64,000 nt of DNA, taken from the NCBI GenBank assembly GCA_027625915.1, contig JANTQA010000008.1, positions 2,125,001 to 2,189,000 on the forward strand, read 5' to 3'. The notes below the pieces were generated by a model. The model saw nothing but the letters and a program-made list of their open reading frames with translations. It did not search any database and was not told the origin of the DNA. The first letter of the stretch is position 1, and the number at the start of each line of letters is the position of its first letter. Below, one piece after another: positions 1 to 12,237 of the stretch. The position numbers were made by a program, and so were the translations under genes. Source of the stretch: Anaeramoeba flamelloides (lineage: Eukaryota > Metamonada > Anaeramoebidae).

Positions 1-225
1 TTGTATTCCTGGTCCCACAGCAAAAAAATTTGATTCATCTTGATCTTTTTTTTTTTTTAAAGTCATCAACTTTTAGGATTATCTTTTCAAAAATAATTCA
101 AGAATACTACACAAAAAACTCTCAAAGAATCCTGGGTTGAGAGTAATGTCGAGTTACAAATAGCCCAATAAAAAATAAAATTAATTGTCTTATTCATTTT
201 TCTATTTTTTTATTCCTTTTTGGTA
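1..225. other. Upstream flank of the CWC27 gene
   Basis: This AT-rich stretch with T tracts holds no reading frame or recognisable motif. It presumably carries the promoter and 5' leader of the gene that starts at 226; no TATA box or initiator stands out. Confidence 0.4.
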
Positions 226-1668
226 ATGTCTACTATTTATGTTAGAACTCCTGCCACTACAGGCAAGGTATGCCTGCACACGAGTGGAGGGGACCTTGAT
301 ATTGAGTTGTGGACAAAGGAGGCGCCTTTAGCATGCAAAAACTTCCTTTGTCATTGTATGAATGGATATTATGACAACACGATTTTCCATCGTGTAGTGA
401 AAGGGTTTTTAATCCAAGGAGGTGATCCTACTGGAACTGGGCAAGGGGGCGAGTCTATTTATGAAGGGGGCACGTTTGTTAATGAGATTCATTCAAGAAT
501 AAAATTCTTTCACAAAGGAATGGTTGGCATGGCAAACACCAAAATTGACCAAAACGGATCACAATTTTTTATTACTCTCGACAAAGAAGAGTCCTTGAAT
601 GGGAAACACACAATCTTTGGCAAAGTAACAGGAAAGACAAGATATAATTTGGATCAGCTATCGGAAAAGGATTGTGATGAAAACGACAGGCCACTCAACC
701 CAGACAAGATATTGTCAATTGAAATATTAGCAAATCCTTTTGGTGAGATTGAAATAGAAAACCAGGATTTATTAAGGCAAATGCAAGAAAAAAAATTAAA
801 GGAAGAAGAAGAAAAACAAAAGGAAGTGGAATTAAAGAAACAAAAAAGAATTGAGGAATTACAAAATAAAAAACGGAGGAAGAATACCAAATTACTCTCA
901 TTTGGAGGTGACGATGAAGAAGAAGTCTTTTCTGAAATTAAAAAGAAATCTTTTCATGATCATTACGAGGAGACAAAACTGAAAAAAGATAAAAAGAAAA
1001 AGAAAAAGAAAAAGAAAAAGAACAAGAACAAGAAAAAGAACAAGAAAAAAAAAAAAAAAAAGAACAAAAAAACAGATAGCACAATTGAAATAGAAAAAGA
1101 AAACGAAAAAGAAACAGAATTAGAGGATGTTAAGAATAAAGACAAAATTGAAATTGAAAAAATTGAACAAAATAATAGTATTGTAACAGAAAATTTAAAT
1201 AACAATAATCAGGGAAACCAAAAAGATAAAAAAAACGAAAGACTAAGTGAAATGAAAAAACTGGATCAAGAATTAGAAAATTTGGATTCAAAGAAATTAG
1301 AAAAGGAAAAAATTGAACAACTTAAAGGTAAAGCAAGCTTATTACTGGACGAAGTGATCAATTTAAAAAAGGGTGAGCAAAGAATCCAACAGCAAATAGA
1401 AATTCTTTCACAGCCTTCGTTACTCCAACAAAGAAGAGAGAAATATTTGAAAAAGAAGAAAAAGATTTCGAAATCTCAAAAGCAAGAACAAGTTCTTGAA
1501 AAATTAAAACAATTCAAAAAGAGCCTTTCAAAAAATGATTCAGAAAATCAGGATTGGAAAAATCATAAATTGAAGTTCAAATTCCAATTAGATGACCAAA
1601 GAAACCCTTATGGCGAAGAGCATGGAATAGATTATTTGGTAATTGATCCAAAGCTTAAAAAAAAATAA
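226..1668 (+). CDS. CWC27: CWC27-type spliceosomal cyclophilin (peptidyl-prolyl isomerase family)
   Basis: Intronless gene of 480 codons. Residues 1-175 are a cyclophilin domain: STIYVRTPATTGKVCLHTSG at the start, FHRVVKGFLIQGGDPTGTG in the centre, NGSQFFITLD and HTIFGKVTG later. The match to CWC27/SDCCAG10 extends past the domain: the linker has an LLSFGGDDEEE motif that is conserved in CWC27, and the end (DQRNPYGEEHGIDYLVIDP) corresponds to the family's C-terminal region. Known role: CWC27 is a component of activated spliceosomes, where it pairs with CWC22; the catalytic Arg of active cyclophilins (FHRV) is kept here, but the Trp of the drug-binding site is replaced (GKHTIFG). Between about 245 and 330 the protein is a Lys/Glu tract coded by nearly pure A runs. 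Start chosen at the first ATG; the in-frame codons before it (TTG, GTA) are not eukaryotic starts. Stop TAA. Confidence 0.96.
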   Translation: MSTIYVRTPATTGKVCLHTSGGDLDIELWTKEAPLACKNFLCHCMNGYYDNTIFHRVVKGFLIQGGDPTGTGQGGESIYEGGTFVNEIHSRIKFFHKGMVGMANTKIDQNGSQFFITLDKEESLNGKHTIFGKVTGKTRYNLDQLSEKDCDENDRPLNPDKILSIEILANPFGEIEIENQDLLRQMQEKKLKEEEEKQKEVELKKQKRIEELQNKKRRKNTKLLSFGGDDEEEVFSEIKKKSFHDHYEETKLKKDKKKKKKKKKKNKNKKKNKKKKKKKNKKTDSTIEIEKENEKETELEDVKNKDKIEIEKIEQNNSIVTENLNNNNQGNQKDKKNERLSEMKKLDQELENLDSKKLEKEKIEQLKGKASLLLDEVINLKKGEQRIQQQIEILSQPSLLQQRREKYLKKKKKISKSQKQEQVLEKLKQFKKSLSKNDSENQDWKNHKLKFKFQLDDQRNPYGEEHGIDYLVIDPKLKKK

Positions 1669-1761
1669 TAAAATAAATAGATTTAGTTTTTTTTTTTTTA
1701 TTTTTTTTATTTACTTTGAAAGAGCAAATTAATTTCCTTTTGCGTTGGTTGGGTTTTTTTT

Positions 1762-1818
1762 TTAATTTTTGAAATAAACCGAAAATTTATTTAATTTTCG
1801 GTTTATTTCAAAAATTAA
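1762..1818. repeat. Perfect 26-bp-stem hairpin (module B of the modular repeat)
   Basis: Arm 1762-1787 (begins TTAATTTTTGAAATAAACCG) is the exact reverse complement of arm 1793-1818, with a 5-nt loop. Near-copies lie at 2934-2995, 13590-13664, 13795-13860 and 55951-56024, so this is a dispersed unit and not a chance palindrome. A second hairpin of a different kind (module C) follows at about 1875-1925. Confidence 0.85.
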
Positions 1819-3067
1819 AATACTCAAGAAAAGCCAAGCACTATACGTACACTTTTCGTTTGGTTTTTTTAAATTTAAAAGAATCGAGTAAAAATCTATT
1901 AAAGATTTCACTCAATTCTTTTAAATGAAAAAAAAAAAAAAACCTCGGACACTGCTGTTAGGTTTTCTTGGGTTTTCTATTTTATTCGGAAAAGCTATTG
2001 ATTTTCGTTAGGTTTTTTTGAGTTTTCTATTTATTTGTGAAATCAATAGATCTTCGTTAGGTTTTTTTTACTTTAGAAATAAACCTAGAACACTTCACAA
2101 ATAAAATAGAAAACCTCAAGTACACTGACGTTAAGTTTTTCTTAATTTTTATTTTGATTATTAAATCAATAGATCTTTGAAACAAAAACAAGAATTCTGT
2201 AAAAGCTAGGCACTCGGTTACACTCTGCCAGGCTTGACGTAATTCCCTGATTTCTAAATTTTTGTTTAGAAATTTGAATAAAGAATCATAATGTTCTTTA
2301 TCATGAATCAAATGGCAATATAAATAATGAGTCTTTATACTGAATTGTGTCAAATATATTAAGTTTTTTTTTTATTAATTGTGTTAATTTGGATTTATTC
2401 TTTAATCAAAATTTTTAATTTTCTTTAGAGAATTTACAATTTTATAAGAAAATGATTAATATCTAGATGTATTTCTGACTTGAATTTTTTTTTTTTTTGA
2501 ATCGATTCAACATTTTATTATTATTTCATTCTTATCATAAGCATAAGAATTTCAATTTCAGTAATTTCGGATTTTCATTAGTTCAAATATGGAGGTGATT
2601 CCTATTCATTTTATATTTTTTTTGCTATTAATTTTTTTATTTATTTCTTAAATTAAAAAAAAAAAAAAAAATAGTTATCTTTTTCAGAATTTACAAGATT
2701 AGAGTAAAATCAATTGATTTTTGTAACAGAAATAGGAATTAAAAAAAAATCAGCTATCTTTTGCAACTTTTATAATAATTCAGTTAAATCTTTGATTTTT
2801 CTCCATCCTTTTGAAAATTGAAAAATTGTATTTAGATTTTATTGAATTATATGTTTATTTTCACAATCTATATATTTTACAAATTAATCAGAAAACCTCA
2901 AGAAAACAGCCAATAGTTTTTTTTTTTTTTTACTTTTTGAAATGTAAAGAAAATTTATTTAATTTTCTTTTCATTTCATAAAGTAAAAAAAAAAAACACC
3001 GTTAATTTTTCCAGAATTTGAAATAATGAAGAAAAACCTAAAATTTTATTCAATTCTTTTGAATTTT

Positions 3068-3142
3068 TGAGAATCTAGGCACTCTATAGCACTTTACTGC
3101 GATTGAATACACTTTAAAGCACTCGAGGGCACCCGGGCATAT
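3068..3142. repeat. 10-bp-period minisatellite next to hairpins
   Basis: Read on the minus strand, GTGCC-like pentamers recur every 10 bases (CCCGGGTGCC, CTCGAGTGCT, TTAAAGTGTA, TTCAATCGCA, GTAAAGTGCT, ATAGAGTGCC) and end in TAG. It is unusually G+C-rich for its surroundings and lies directly beside a module-C hairpin (about 3010-3065). The same period and end sequence occur at 11409-11465, 11738-11785, 14250-14298, 35880-35911, 55590-55630 and 57179-57241. Confidence 0.7.
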
Positions 3143-4808
3143 GTTATTTTTTCTCTATAAAACACCGCTTTCTAAAAGTCTTATTTAGTTATGTAATATT
3201 TTTTTCATATCTTATTCTCTATTTCAACTGATTTACTTTATCATTAGTTGGTCCAAATCCTTTTAATTCTAAATCTAATAATTATAGTTTCTTAATATGC
3301 AGACTAATTAATAAACTCATTTTTAAATGCACGAATATTTATATAAGTTTAACTATGAATGTTGTAAATAATAGTGTTTTTGAATCAAAATATTGATTAA
3401 ACACTAATATCAAAAATAATTTACTAAATTAAATATTTAGAAATTTAGTTGGAAAAAGAAAAACTTCAAAAAATTTTTACAAAAGTATAAGCAAAAAAGA
3501 AAAAAAAATAGCAAAATTGGGGAAAATTTTAATGTTCAAATCAATATGTATTATTCAATGATACAATGTACTTCTTATTTTTGATTTGACTCGAAAAGAT
3601 TTTGACTCAATTGATGTTTGTATAAATAAAAAAGTAATATAATTTTTAAAACCCAATATAAGTTCTCCAACAATTATTTATAAGACCCATGTTAAACTTG
3701 ACCAAGACAGAATTTCAATCTAAAAAAGAAAATACAAACAAAAAAAATGAGAACTTCTAGGTTTTAAACTTACAAAAAAAAAAATATTGGTTTTCTTTAA
3801 AAGAGATGGAAATATTAACTTTAGAAAAAACGAAAATGCAAAATTATTAAATCTAAATGATTTTAGACAAAAGCCATATTAAAGAGTTAAGGGTGGAAGG
3901 ATCAATATATTTTAAATTTTTATTAGATATAATAATAATGTCAATAAATAGTCGTGTCTTAAAGTGTAACTAAGTGCCTTGTTCTTTTTTTAAATTTACA
4001 AAATAAAAAGTCAATTTATGATTTTTTTTTTTTCATTTCGTAAAGTAAATTAAAAAACATAACTCTGGTTTCTTGAGATTTTATGTTTTGTTTGTAAAAT
4101 CTATTGATTTTTAAATAAAAAGAATACTCAAGAAAATATAACTGTTATTTTTCAGAATTCAAAAGAATAGAGAAAAATCTAAGATTTTACTTAATTATTT
4201 TAAATTCTGGAAAAGATAATTATTGATTTTTTTTTTTTTTTTAATTTAAGAAATAAACAAAAAAATTATCAAATTTTACAGTAATTTTATAAATTAAAAA
4301 AAAAATTAATGCTAAAAAATATAGAAAATCAGTAGGTTCAATTTCAATTTTAAAATTACAGACGATTCCATAAACATGTTACAGACTTGAAATGAAATTT
4401 AAGACACAAAAAAATCTCAAATTAAGACACAAAATATGGAATTTTTTTTTTTTCACGAATTATTTTGTTTGTTTCTGGATTTTGTACCTTAATTTGAGTT
4501 TTTATTTACTTTAAATTTTAATTGAAAGTTTGTGTCTTAAAAGTGGAAAAGGCTATTTACAAAGCTTCATTATCATAATTCTTTAATTTCGATACAATCA
4601 CAGATGATAAAAAATGATATTGTCATCTTAACAAGATGATATTGTTATCCGATATTCTTCAAAAAAAAAAAAAAAAAAATGGCTGGTGCTGTATTCCATC
4701 ACCTTGAATTATATCTTTAACATGAATCTAAAAAAAACTAATATCAATTTTATTAAACAAGAAATTATTACATTTTTTACAAATGTTCATTTCTAATAAT
4801 TTTTATTT

Positions 4809-4810
<2 letters not shown>

Positions 4811-4841
<31 letters not shown>
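4811..4841. repeat. TA dinucleotide microsatellite
   Basis: About 15 TA units. Similar tracts are at 5415-5442, 11705-11732, 17525-17547, 19377-19395 and 22094-22121. Confidence 0.95.
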
Positions 4842-4844
<3 letters not shown>

Positions 4845-5414
4845 CATATGCCCCTACAACCTAAAAAACACTAAAAATTGAAAACTGATCAAATACCTTC
4901 CATTAAAAAAATTAAAAAAACTAAATTAAAAAATTAAAAATAAATAAAGTTTCCCATTAACTTCTTCTTATAAACCATTTTTGCCAAAATTATTGAATTC
5001 AAAGTTGAAATTATGTATTTTTTAGATACTTTATCTTGTTTTAACTCATTTACTAAAACAAATTCTAAATTATGGGAATTTTCTTTTCACAAAAGGGACT
5101 AATTTTGTCTTCAAACGTTTTTTTATTTTTAAATGGTAAAATTAAAAAAAAAGTTCAACTAAAAAGATAAACTCTCTGAAAAATAACCTAATTTAATATT
5201 TTAACTTATTCTTTGATTTCAAAATTTTCTCAACCCCAATTTTTCCAAAATAAATATAAAAGTGAACAGTAATTTCAAAAAAATATTTTCGATATTCAAA
5301 AGTTAGAAGTGTTTTTGTTCTAAAAAAATATCACAGTGTTTAATTGAATGAATTTATAAGCTAGATTTCGAAAAATATTAATCAGAAAAAAATAGTGCTT
5401 AATTTTATTAGGGG

Positions 5415-5446
<32 letters not shown>

Positions 5447-7566
5447 CTTTTCCAAATTTAAGGATCGAAACCAAAATAATTATATTCAATTTGTAATAAT
5501 TAATAATTAAAACCAAAAAAAGTATTTTATTTTTTCTTTTTTTTATTTTAAATTCAAGATTTCCTTAATAATTATATACTTAAAATCAAAAGAATTGCCA
5601 TCCCCTTTTCTTTTTTATCAAACTAAATATAATCAGTTATATTTTTATAAATAGATTTCCAAAATAAGGATATAATTTGTAAAAAATAGCCTCCGCAAAT
5701 TATTTGCTGTAATTTTCCAATTAATACAAATAAATTTTTATTTCAATTACCAAAATTTTTTGTTGCTGGTTACTTTTACAATTAAATTTTCAAAATAAAA
5801 TTTTACCACATGCTTCTTTTTATAAGATCTTTTTTAAATCTCTCAAAATATCCTTTCAAATTGTTTTATAAAGATTATTAGATAATATCAAACAATTCGA
5901 AAATATTTTTGAAATTGAAATAATAAATTTTGATTTATTTACAGTTATTATCCAATATATAAATGAAAATTTTTATTTCAATTTCCTAAATGAATATTAA
6001 TTATTACTGTTACAACCAAATTTCCAGAGTAAAAATTATATCATCGAGTTCATGGAGGAAATTTCATTTAATGTCTGAAAATATCATATCTAAACGATTA
6101 ATCAAGATATTATGGTGTTTTTCAACTAATTATTAAACTAGAAAAATATTTAGGAATGTGAAATAAAAATTTTCGTTTTTTAATTGAAAAATCATAGTTT
6201 TAAAAAAAAAAGTATTTTTTTACAAAAATTGAATTATTATCTCGGATACCCTACATTTAAAGAAAAATATAACAAAAGTATTTATCCCACCTTTGAAATC
6301 AAAGTGTTGGTTCAACTATTAAATTTATCAAAGTTTAGATTTTTTTACTAATACAAGTATTGATCATTTTGTTTGTCTCAGATCAACTTTGTATGCTATT
6401 TTCTAAACTGATTTTTGAGAGACATTTGAATCATTGGGAAACTAATAGTTTGGTATTTAATAACATCGCCCCAGGAATTTAGACATCACTATGGTCAAAG
6501 CTCACACCTTAGAGTAAATTTTTCAGATACTACAAAAAAATTGAAACACTTAATTTTTTTACTTTGGAAGCGAATGTAATCTTTTAATTGAAAATACATA
6601 TCCTTTGGGAGATTTATCAAAAAATACTAGGAAAAATAATACTTTTTGCCTTCGACTTTTATTATTTTTTTCAAAAATGGCTTTTACCTATTTTATCTAG
6701 AACTGATATCCGAAACAGAAAAACCAACTACAGTGTAACAATGAATCAAAACATGTTCTTTCTGTCAACGATTCACACGGTTCCTAATTTTCCTGACTGA
6801 TAATAAAATAGGTATTTGAAACAAAAAGATTTTTAATTTAAATGGTGAATTGTATTATAAAAAGTAAAAAACAAGAGTAAATAAATTCTAGTGGTCAAAA
6901 TTGAGACCAAATCTTGAATCTTTTCCTTATTTTTAAAATAGTCTCGGTACCTTTCCTTGTTTGGAGTTTCTGTATGATCAAATTTTTTCCAAAAGGTTTT
7001 TTTTAAACACTTATTCAAAGAGTGAAACCTTCTGCGTTAAACATCCTTCATGGTGGAAATATTCATGTTTCTTCAATTATTTTTTCGAGAGAGGAAAAAA
7101 GAGAGTAAAAAATAAAATTGATTTACAAGAAAAACAAGTTAACTTGTATCTTGATTGTCAAACCGTATCAAAAAAGAGAGTAGAGAGTGTTTATCCTGTC
7201 TGATGAAATTTTCAAATGTGTTAATTTTCGTTCATTTGTAAAACCACAAAGAAGATGAAAAAAAATATAAAACGTTTTTTGGTACACAACACACCAAGAT
7301 TAGAAAATAACAGTATATTAGATTTACCATAATGATTTTTTCGAAAAAAAAAATTTGGGGTATTGTTTTAGTGCTTTATTTAGTTATTGTCAAATTTGGA
7401 ATTTTCATTTTTTCTCAAAAGACAAATTTCCGTTTTTAAGGTATTTGATCACAGATCGATAATCTCTTCCAAAAAAAAGTTTTCTTTTTTTCCGAATCTT
7501 TTCACTTAAATTTCGAAAAATTTCTTTTCAATTTAAGTTTTTGAGAATTAGTTATTTTTTATATTT

Positions 7567-7984
7567 ATGTCTTTTTCGGACAGCTCAAGCCCTGAAAAAG
7601 AACACACCTCAAGTACGGACTCTTCAGGTACGTTATCAGAGTCCACCAACATGCGTTTTGGGCAAGAATCGAACTCCAAGAGCAATCTCATAAAGAAAAA
7701 TTCAGAATTGAAAAAACAGAAAAAAGAAGATAAAGAAATGGCGAGTGAGAAAGAGACCTCAGACGAGTCCAAGTCATCATCAGAGTCTAAACCAAAATCA
7801 GAGTCTGATTCAGAACATGCATCAGAAAAAGAAAAAGAAAAGGAAACAAAAAAAGAATCAGAAACAGAATCAGAAAAAGAATCACAAAAAGAATCAGAAA
7901 CAGAATCCGAAACAGAAACAGAACTCGAATCGAAAAAAACAAAAAAAAAAGATAAGAAAAAAGGAAAGAAATCCTCAAGAAAAA

Positions 7985-8019
<35 letters not shown>

Positions 8020-10363
8020 CCAAGAAGAAAAAAATCCGATTGCCGAGAACAACGAGTCCAATTTAAAAATGATTCAGCCAGCAGAAAGGAATGAGTTCAT
8101 TCAGAAATCCAAGTTATATCGAAAGGAGAGGAAATACCATCTCTCAAAAGACGACAAAATAAGGAGCATCAAGTGCTGTTCAACATCAATTACTGACTGT
8201 TCCAAATTTGGCATTGGTGTCTCTGTATATTTTGAAACGATCCAATTGTTCATTATTCTCTTTACGTTCTTTTTATTTTTTTGTGTTGTTGTAACATACC
8301 TGAATTATAATAACGGCAAACGTGACTGTACAGATTCGGAGTGTAAATTTGAAAACAAAACAGTCTGGACGAAGAGTTCGATTGGGAACCAGAACGGGAT
8401 CGACACGCAGTCGATCCTGATCGGCTTCTGCTTTTTGATCGTGCTTATATGGTACACGCTGATCGAGCAAAGACTGAAAGACAAGATTTCGCAGTACTAT
8501 TTCCAGAGGAGCACGTTTGAAACAAGGGACTACGCTGTCTTTGTGGAGAATTTACCAACCGATGTGGAGAAGCGTGCGCTGAACGAATTTTTCAGCCACT
8601 TTGGAGAAGTCTACGAAATCCAAATGTCGATGAACTTTGGGGAATTAATTAAAAAAAAAAAACGGATGTTGCTCTTGGAAAATAAAATCGTTCAGCTCAG
8701 GGCGCAGTATAGGAAGTGGTATTTATATTTGCTGAGATATTTGCCCTTCTCGATCAGGAAAAAAATCAATTACTTCAACAGCATCGAAGAGATCTCGCCA
8801 TTGGTTAAGGAAGTCAAAGAGGAGATGGAAGAATTAAAGCACAACAAATTAAAGTCGACAGGGAAGTGTATCATCATCTTTAAGGAAGTGACCTCAGCGT
8901 CAAAGTGTTTGAATTACTACAACATCTACCCCTTTATACGGGTTCTGCGAACGATCCTTTTTTTTATCAAATGGAAAAATATCAAGTTTGGCAATAAAAA
9001 AATCAAGGTCAAGCGAGCACCACACCCCGACGACATTCTTTGGGAAAACTTGGAAATATCAAAACTATCCAGATACTTTCGAATCTTGATCAAAACTATT
9101 TTAATCATTGTCTTCCTCTTTGGTGGCCTAATATTAATTTTATTATTAGAAAGCCAGAAGGCATCCCTCAAATCAAGCAATTCCGACACAAGCACCTTTA
9201 TAATTGGTATTGGGATTTCATTTATCATTATCATTATTAATTCATTTTTACGGGTGACTGGGCAAAAGCTTGCCAGCTTCACCAAAACGCAAACAAAGAG
9301 CCAACAAAACGCCGGCTTTGTTGTCGAGTTATTAACATCCCTATTATTAAATTCCACGATTTACATTTTTTTTATTTATTCTCCCTTAGGGATTTGCTTT
9401 GGTGACTTTGCACTTTCGAAAAATATTGGTGATTGCAAAAACCAACCCAGCTTTTTTGATAACATTGGATGGATAATAGTCCTGATCCCATTTTCTAATT
9501 GTTTCATCGCGCCAACTATTGAAACCATCCTAACGACTTGCCTTGGGGTATACCAAAAGCATCGAGCGAAAAAGAATGCGCTGACACAATTTTCTTTATA
9601 CAAAGGCTTTGATTTGCCAGAATTCCCCCTGGGGCTCAGATACTTGAGAATATTTTTGATTATTTTCCTGTGTCTGTCTCTGTTCTCAGCGTTCCCCTAC
9701 GTTATATTAATTTGCTGGCTTGGACTAATATACATATATTACTTAGATCGCTGGTCAGTGGTGACAATATATAGAGCATCACATTTCTGGGACGACACTA
9801 TCAGCTTAAAAATGATGTCAGCCTTCCCCTGGTTCCTCGGCTTAATGCTCTTTTATAATAAATTTTGGTGGTCTACCCACAACAACGATTATTCTGCTCC
9901 AAATTTCTTTAACCCTTCAGATATTGGCTACATATTAATTATCATTTGGATTGTATTCATATTTTGGAAATTTGGGCTGAAACAATCTTTAAAATTATTT
10001 TCCAGATCTTCAAAGGCTAGGAAAAAAGATAACAGAATAAGCCAACCTTTCAACGATTCCTTTGCACAATATACTTTGCCCATTCATGATATAATATCCG
10101 ATTTGACCTTTGAAAAAAATGGACAAGAATGGGAAGACTTAGAAAACAAATTTGATACAAACACTCAAAATTCTGAAATGAGCCAATGGGAAGAAGATAA
10201 AGAACAAATTCAATTAAAAAGTGAAGATTGGATCAATAGCAATGAAGAAGACGAACATAAGAAAAAAAGTGATTTATCAGATTCGGATTGGGAAGAAGAT
10301 AAAGATCAAAAAAAAAACAATAATTCTTCTACTTCTTCTTCCGATATTGAATTAATAAATTAA
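7567..10363 (+). CDS. OSCA/TMEM63 (CSC1-like) membrane channel protein, frame change at a poly-A run
   Basis: Predicted multi-pass membrane protein of the calcium-permeable, stretch- or osmotic-stress-gated OSCA/TMEM63/CSC1 family. ATG 7567 opens a Ser/Glu/Lys-rich cytosolic N-terminus (MSFSDSSSPEKEH, then SES/KES runs). At 7986-8018 lies a run of 33 A; after it the conserved domain is in the next frame (+1), from about 8019 to TAA 10363. Domain order: hydrophobic segments near 8240-8300 and 8405-8465; a cytosolic, RRM-like linker that begins YAVFVENLPTD near 8535; a Lys-rich coiled segment; the family signature APHPDDILWENLE at 9016-9057; then about seven more membrane segments between 9085 and 9985; and an acidic Ser/Glu tail. 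An alternative ATG at 7745 in the later frame gives only Gln/Lys/Asn low complexity, so I favour 7567 with a homopolymer-length error or polymorphism. About 930 residues. Family assignment is strong; ion selectivity cannot be read from sequence. Confidence 0.88.
7986..8018 (+). repeat. Run of 33 A inside the channel gene, at the frame change
   Basis: An uninterrupted A run. The reading frame upstream (from 7567, acidic/Ser-rich) and the frame downstream (membrane domain) differ by one base here. The run encodes poly-Lys in any length that is a multiple of three. Confidence 0.95.
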
Positions 10364-10732
10364 ATTGATTGATATTTGCTTTTATAATATTGAATATTAT
10401 TTTTAAAATCATATTCATTAGATAATATCAAAAAAAAAAAATATTATTTAATACTAAAAATGAGTATAAGAAATATTATTTTAGGATCTATTCTAATAAG
10501 ATACTAAATATAATTATTCAATTTTTTTTACCTATTCATATTTAAATTTTTTTACATATCTGCTATATTTTATAATCAAAAATCTATATCAAATAAGATA
10601 AATTTTTTTTTTTAAATTTTTTTAATTCTTTGTTTTTTTTTTTTTTTATTATTGGAGAAAAGTTATTCAACAAAATTACCACTGGTTTACCTTTAGTTTT
10701 TTTTTTACTTTTTGAAATTAAAAGAAAATTTA

Positions 10733-10954
10733 AACTAATTTTGAAAATATTTAACTTACTTTATAATGTTAAATGGGAGTGTTTTTGAGGGTTTGTCCCA
10801 TATTATTATCAAGTAAATATTTTCAAGTTTTTAAATCAGAATCATTTTTTTTAATTTTTTAAATTTTTGTTTTTCTTCTGTTTATTCTTATTTTTCTTTT
10901 GATTTTCTTTTTCTTTTTTTTTTTTTCGTTTTTTTTTTTTTTTTTTTTTTTTTG

Positions 10955-10991
<37 letters not shown>

Positions 10992-11368
10992 TTTTTCTAG
11001 TAAAAGATCCTGTAGAAAAAAAAAAGATCTTTGAAAAGACTGATAATCACTAACAAAATTGGCACGAAGTAATGTCTTTTAAAATGAATTTAATTCTTCA
11101 TAAAAAATCTTTTTGTTCAACTTTTTTTCAGTGAAAGTTAAGTAATAAAAAATCGGTAATGCTCATTTAAAAAATTGTGACTCAATTTTTTTTTAGTTTT
11201 TGGTATTAGATTTTTTTATTTCTTAAAGTATCAGGTTTTTAGATATTTAGAATGATTTAAAAGTGAATTACAAATCAGTATTAATTATTTGATGTTCTTG
11301 AATACTAAAGGATAATTTTTTTTTTCAATTTATTATTTCAGGCAAGTTACAATTTTTGAAATAGAGTT
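10733..11368 (+). mobile_element. TA-flanked TIR element with a hypervariable T-rich core (family R2, copy a)
   Basis: About 636 bp, non-coding. Ends are inverted repeats related to AACTCTATTTCAAAAATTGT, each next to TA. Outer parts align well with 16853-17524 (direct) and 34598-35198 (inverted), including the unit TTTATAATGTTA near one end and AAATCAGTATTAATTATTTG near the other. The middle (about 10850-10995) is almost pure T/C and differs in length and order between copies. Non-autonomous Tc1/mariner-like element by its ends; no transposase is present. Confidence 0.75.
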
Positions 11369-11369
11369 T

Positions 11370-11880
11370 AATGTACTTTTTTTTAATTTTAAGAATTAAA
11401 TATGACCTTGGTACCCGGATGCATTCTATGACACTTGGTGAAACCCTGTAACACTTTAACGACACTTTTCATTAATATTTTTTTAATTTGAAACATTTAA
11501 TTGATATTTATTTAATTTTCTCTTTATTTCCGAAATTACAAAAAAAAAACATAGTTAGCTTTTCTTGAGTTTTATGTTTATTGAGAAAATTATTATATTT
11601 TAGATATAAAAAAATAAACATCAAGAAAACGATCATTGTTTTTTTTTTTTTTAATTTTTGATTTGATTAGTAAACCAATAATTCTTCAAAACAATAAAAA
11701 GAATTAATATATATATATATATATATATATATCTATATAGGCACTTGGTAGTACTGGAAAACCGATACACTTGACATACACGTTCATTAGGATTTCCAGG
11801 GTGTAAAAGAATAGAGTAAAATCTATATGGTTATACTCTATTCTTTGGTATCCAGGAAAACCGAGGGTACCAAATTTATT
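11370..11880. repeat. Modular decamer and hairpin cluster
   Basis: 10-bp-period units at 11409-11465 and 11738-11785, a hairpin at about 11787-11864 whose arms contain AAAGAATAGAGTA and TACTCTATTCTTT, and a TA tract at 11705-11732. Confidence 0.6.
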
Positions 11881-12237
11881 AATCTTCGTTTTTTTTAGAT
11901 GATAAAAGTGTTTTCAAAACTATTAGTTATAATCTATTTAAAAAAATATCCTAAAGTTGAATTTAATGATAATTAATTGTCACCTAGATTTAAAAAATTA
12001 CCCCAAAATAGACAATTTATATGGTTCTAAAGACTTTTAAAAGCCTAATACTAATAAAAATAATTAAACACAACCACCTCAAGATTTTTAAGAACTTGTA
12101 ATATTAATTATGTTTTGAAAAAATCTATAGGCAAATTGGAAAAGGCAATTGAAGAAATATTTATATCTAATTTGGAATATCCAATTTTATATTTTCATAC
12201 TAGTGTTCAATAAATTATTTTTTATATTTTTATTATA

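Larger units (their letters stand above)
1669..7566. other. Gene-free 5.9 kb between CWC27 and the channel gene
   Basis: No supported exon. The stretch holds three clusters of the modular hairpin/decamer repeat (about 1750-2240, 2880-3150 and 3960-4330), an inverted repeat at about 4400-4550 (TTAAGACACAAA near the left end, TTTGTGTCTTAA near the right), and two TA microsatellites (4811-4841, 5415-5442). Frames of 60-80 codons at 6588-6800 and 6961-7203 have no family resemblance and AT-driven composition. The last few hundred bases should contain the promoter of the channel gene. Confidence 0.5.

Noticed and set aside
7745-8018. Start of the channel protein at the ATG at 7745
   Set aside because: In that frame the sequence is Gln/Lys/Asn filler made by reading GAA/TCA repeats out of phase; the frame from 7567 gives the coherent acidic Ser-rich N-terminus.
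7787-8023. Phe/Leu-rich frame on the minus strand
   Set aside because: It is the complement of Lys/Glu codons and A runs, with no membrane-protein features beyond composition.
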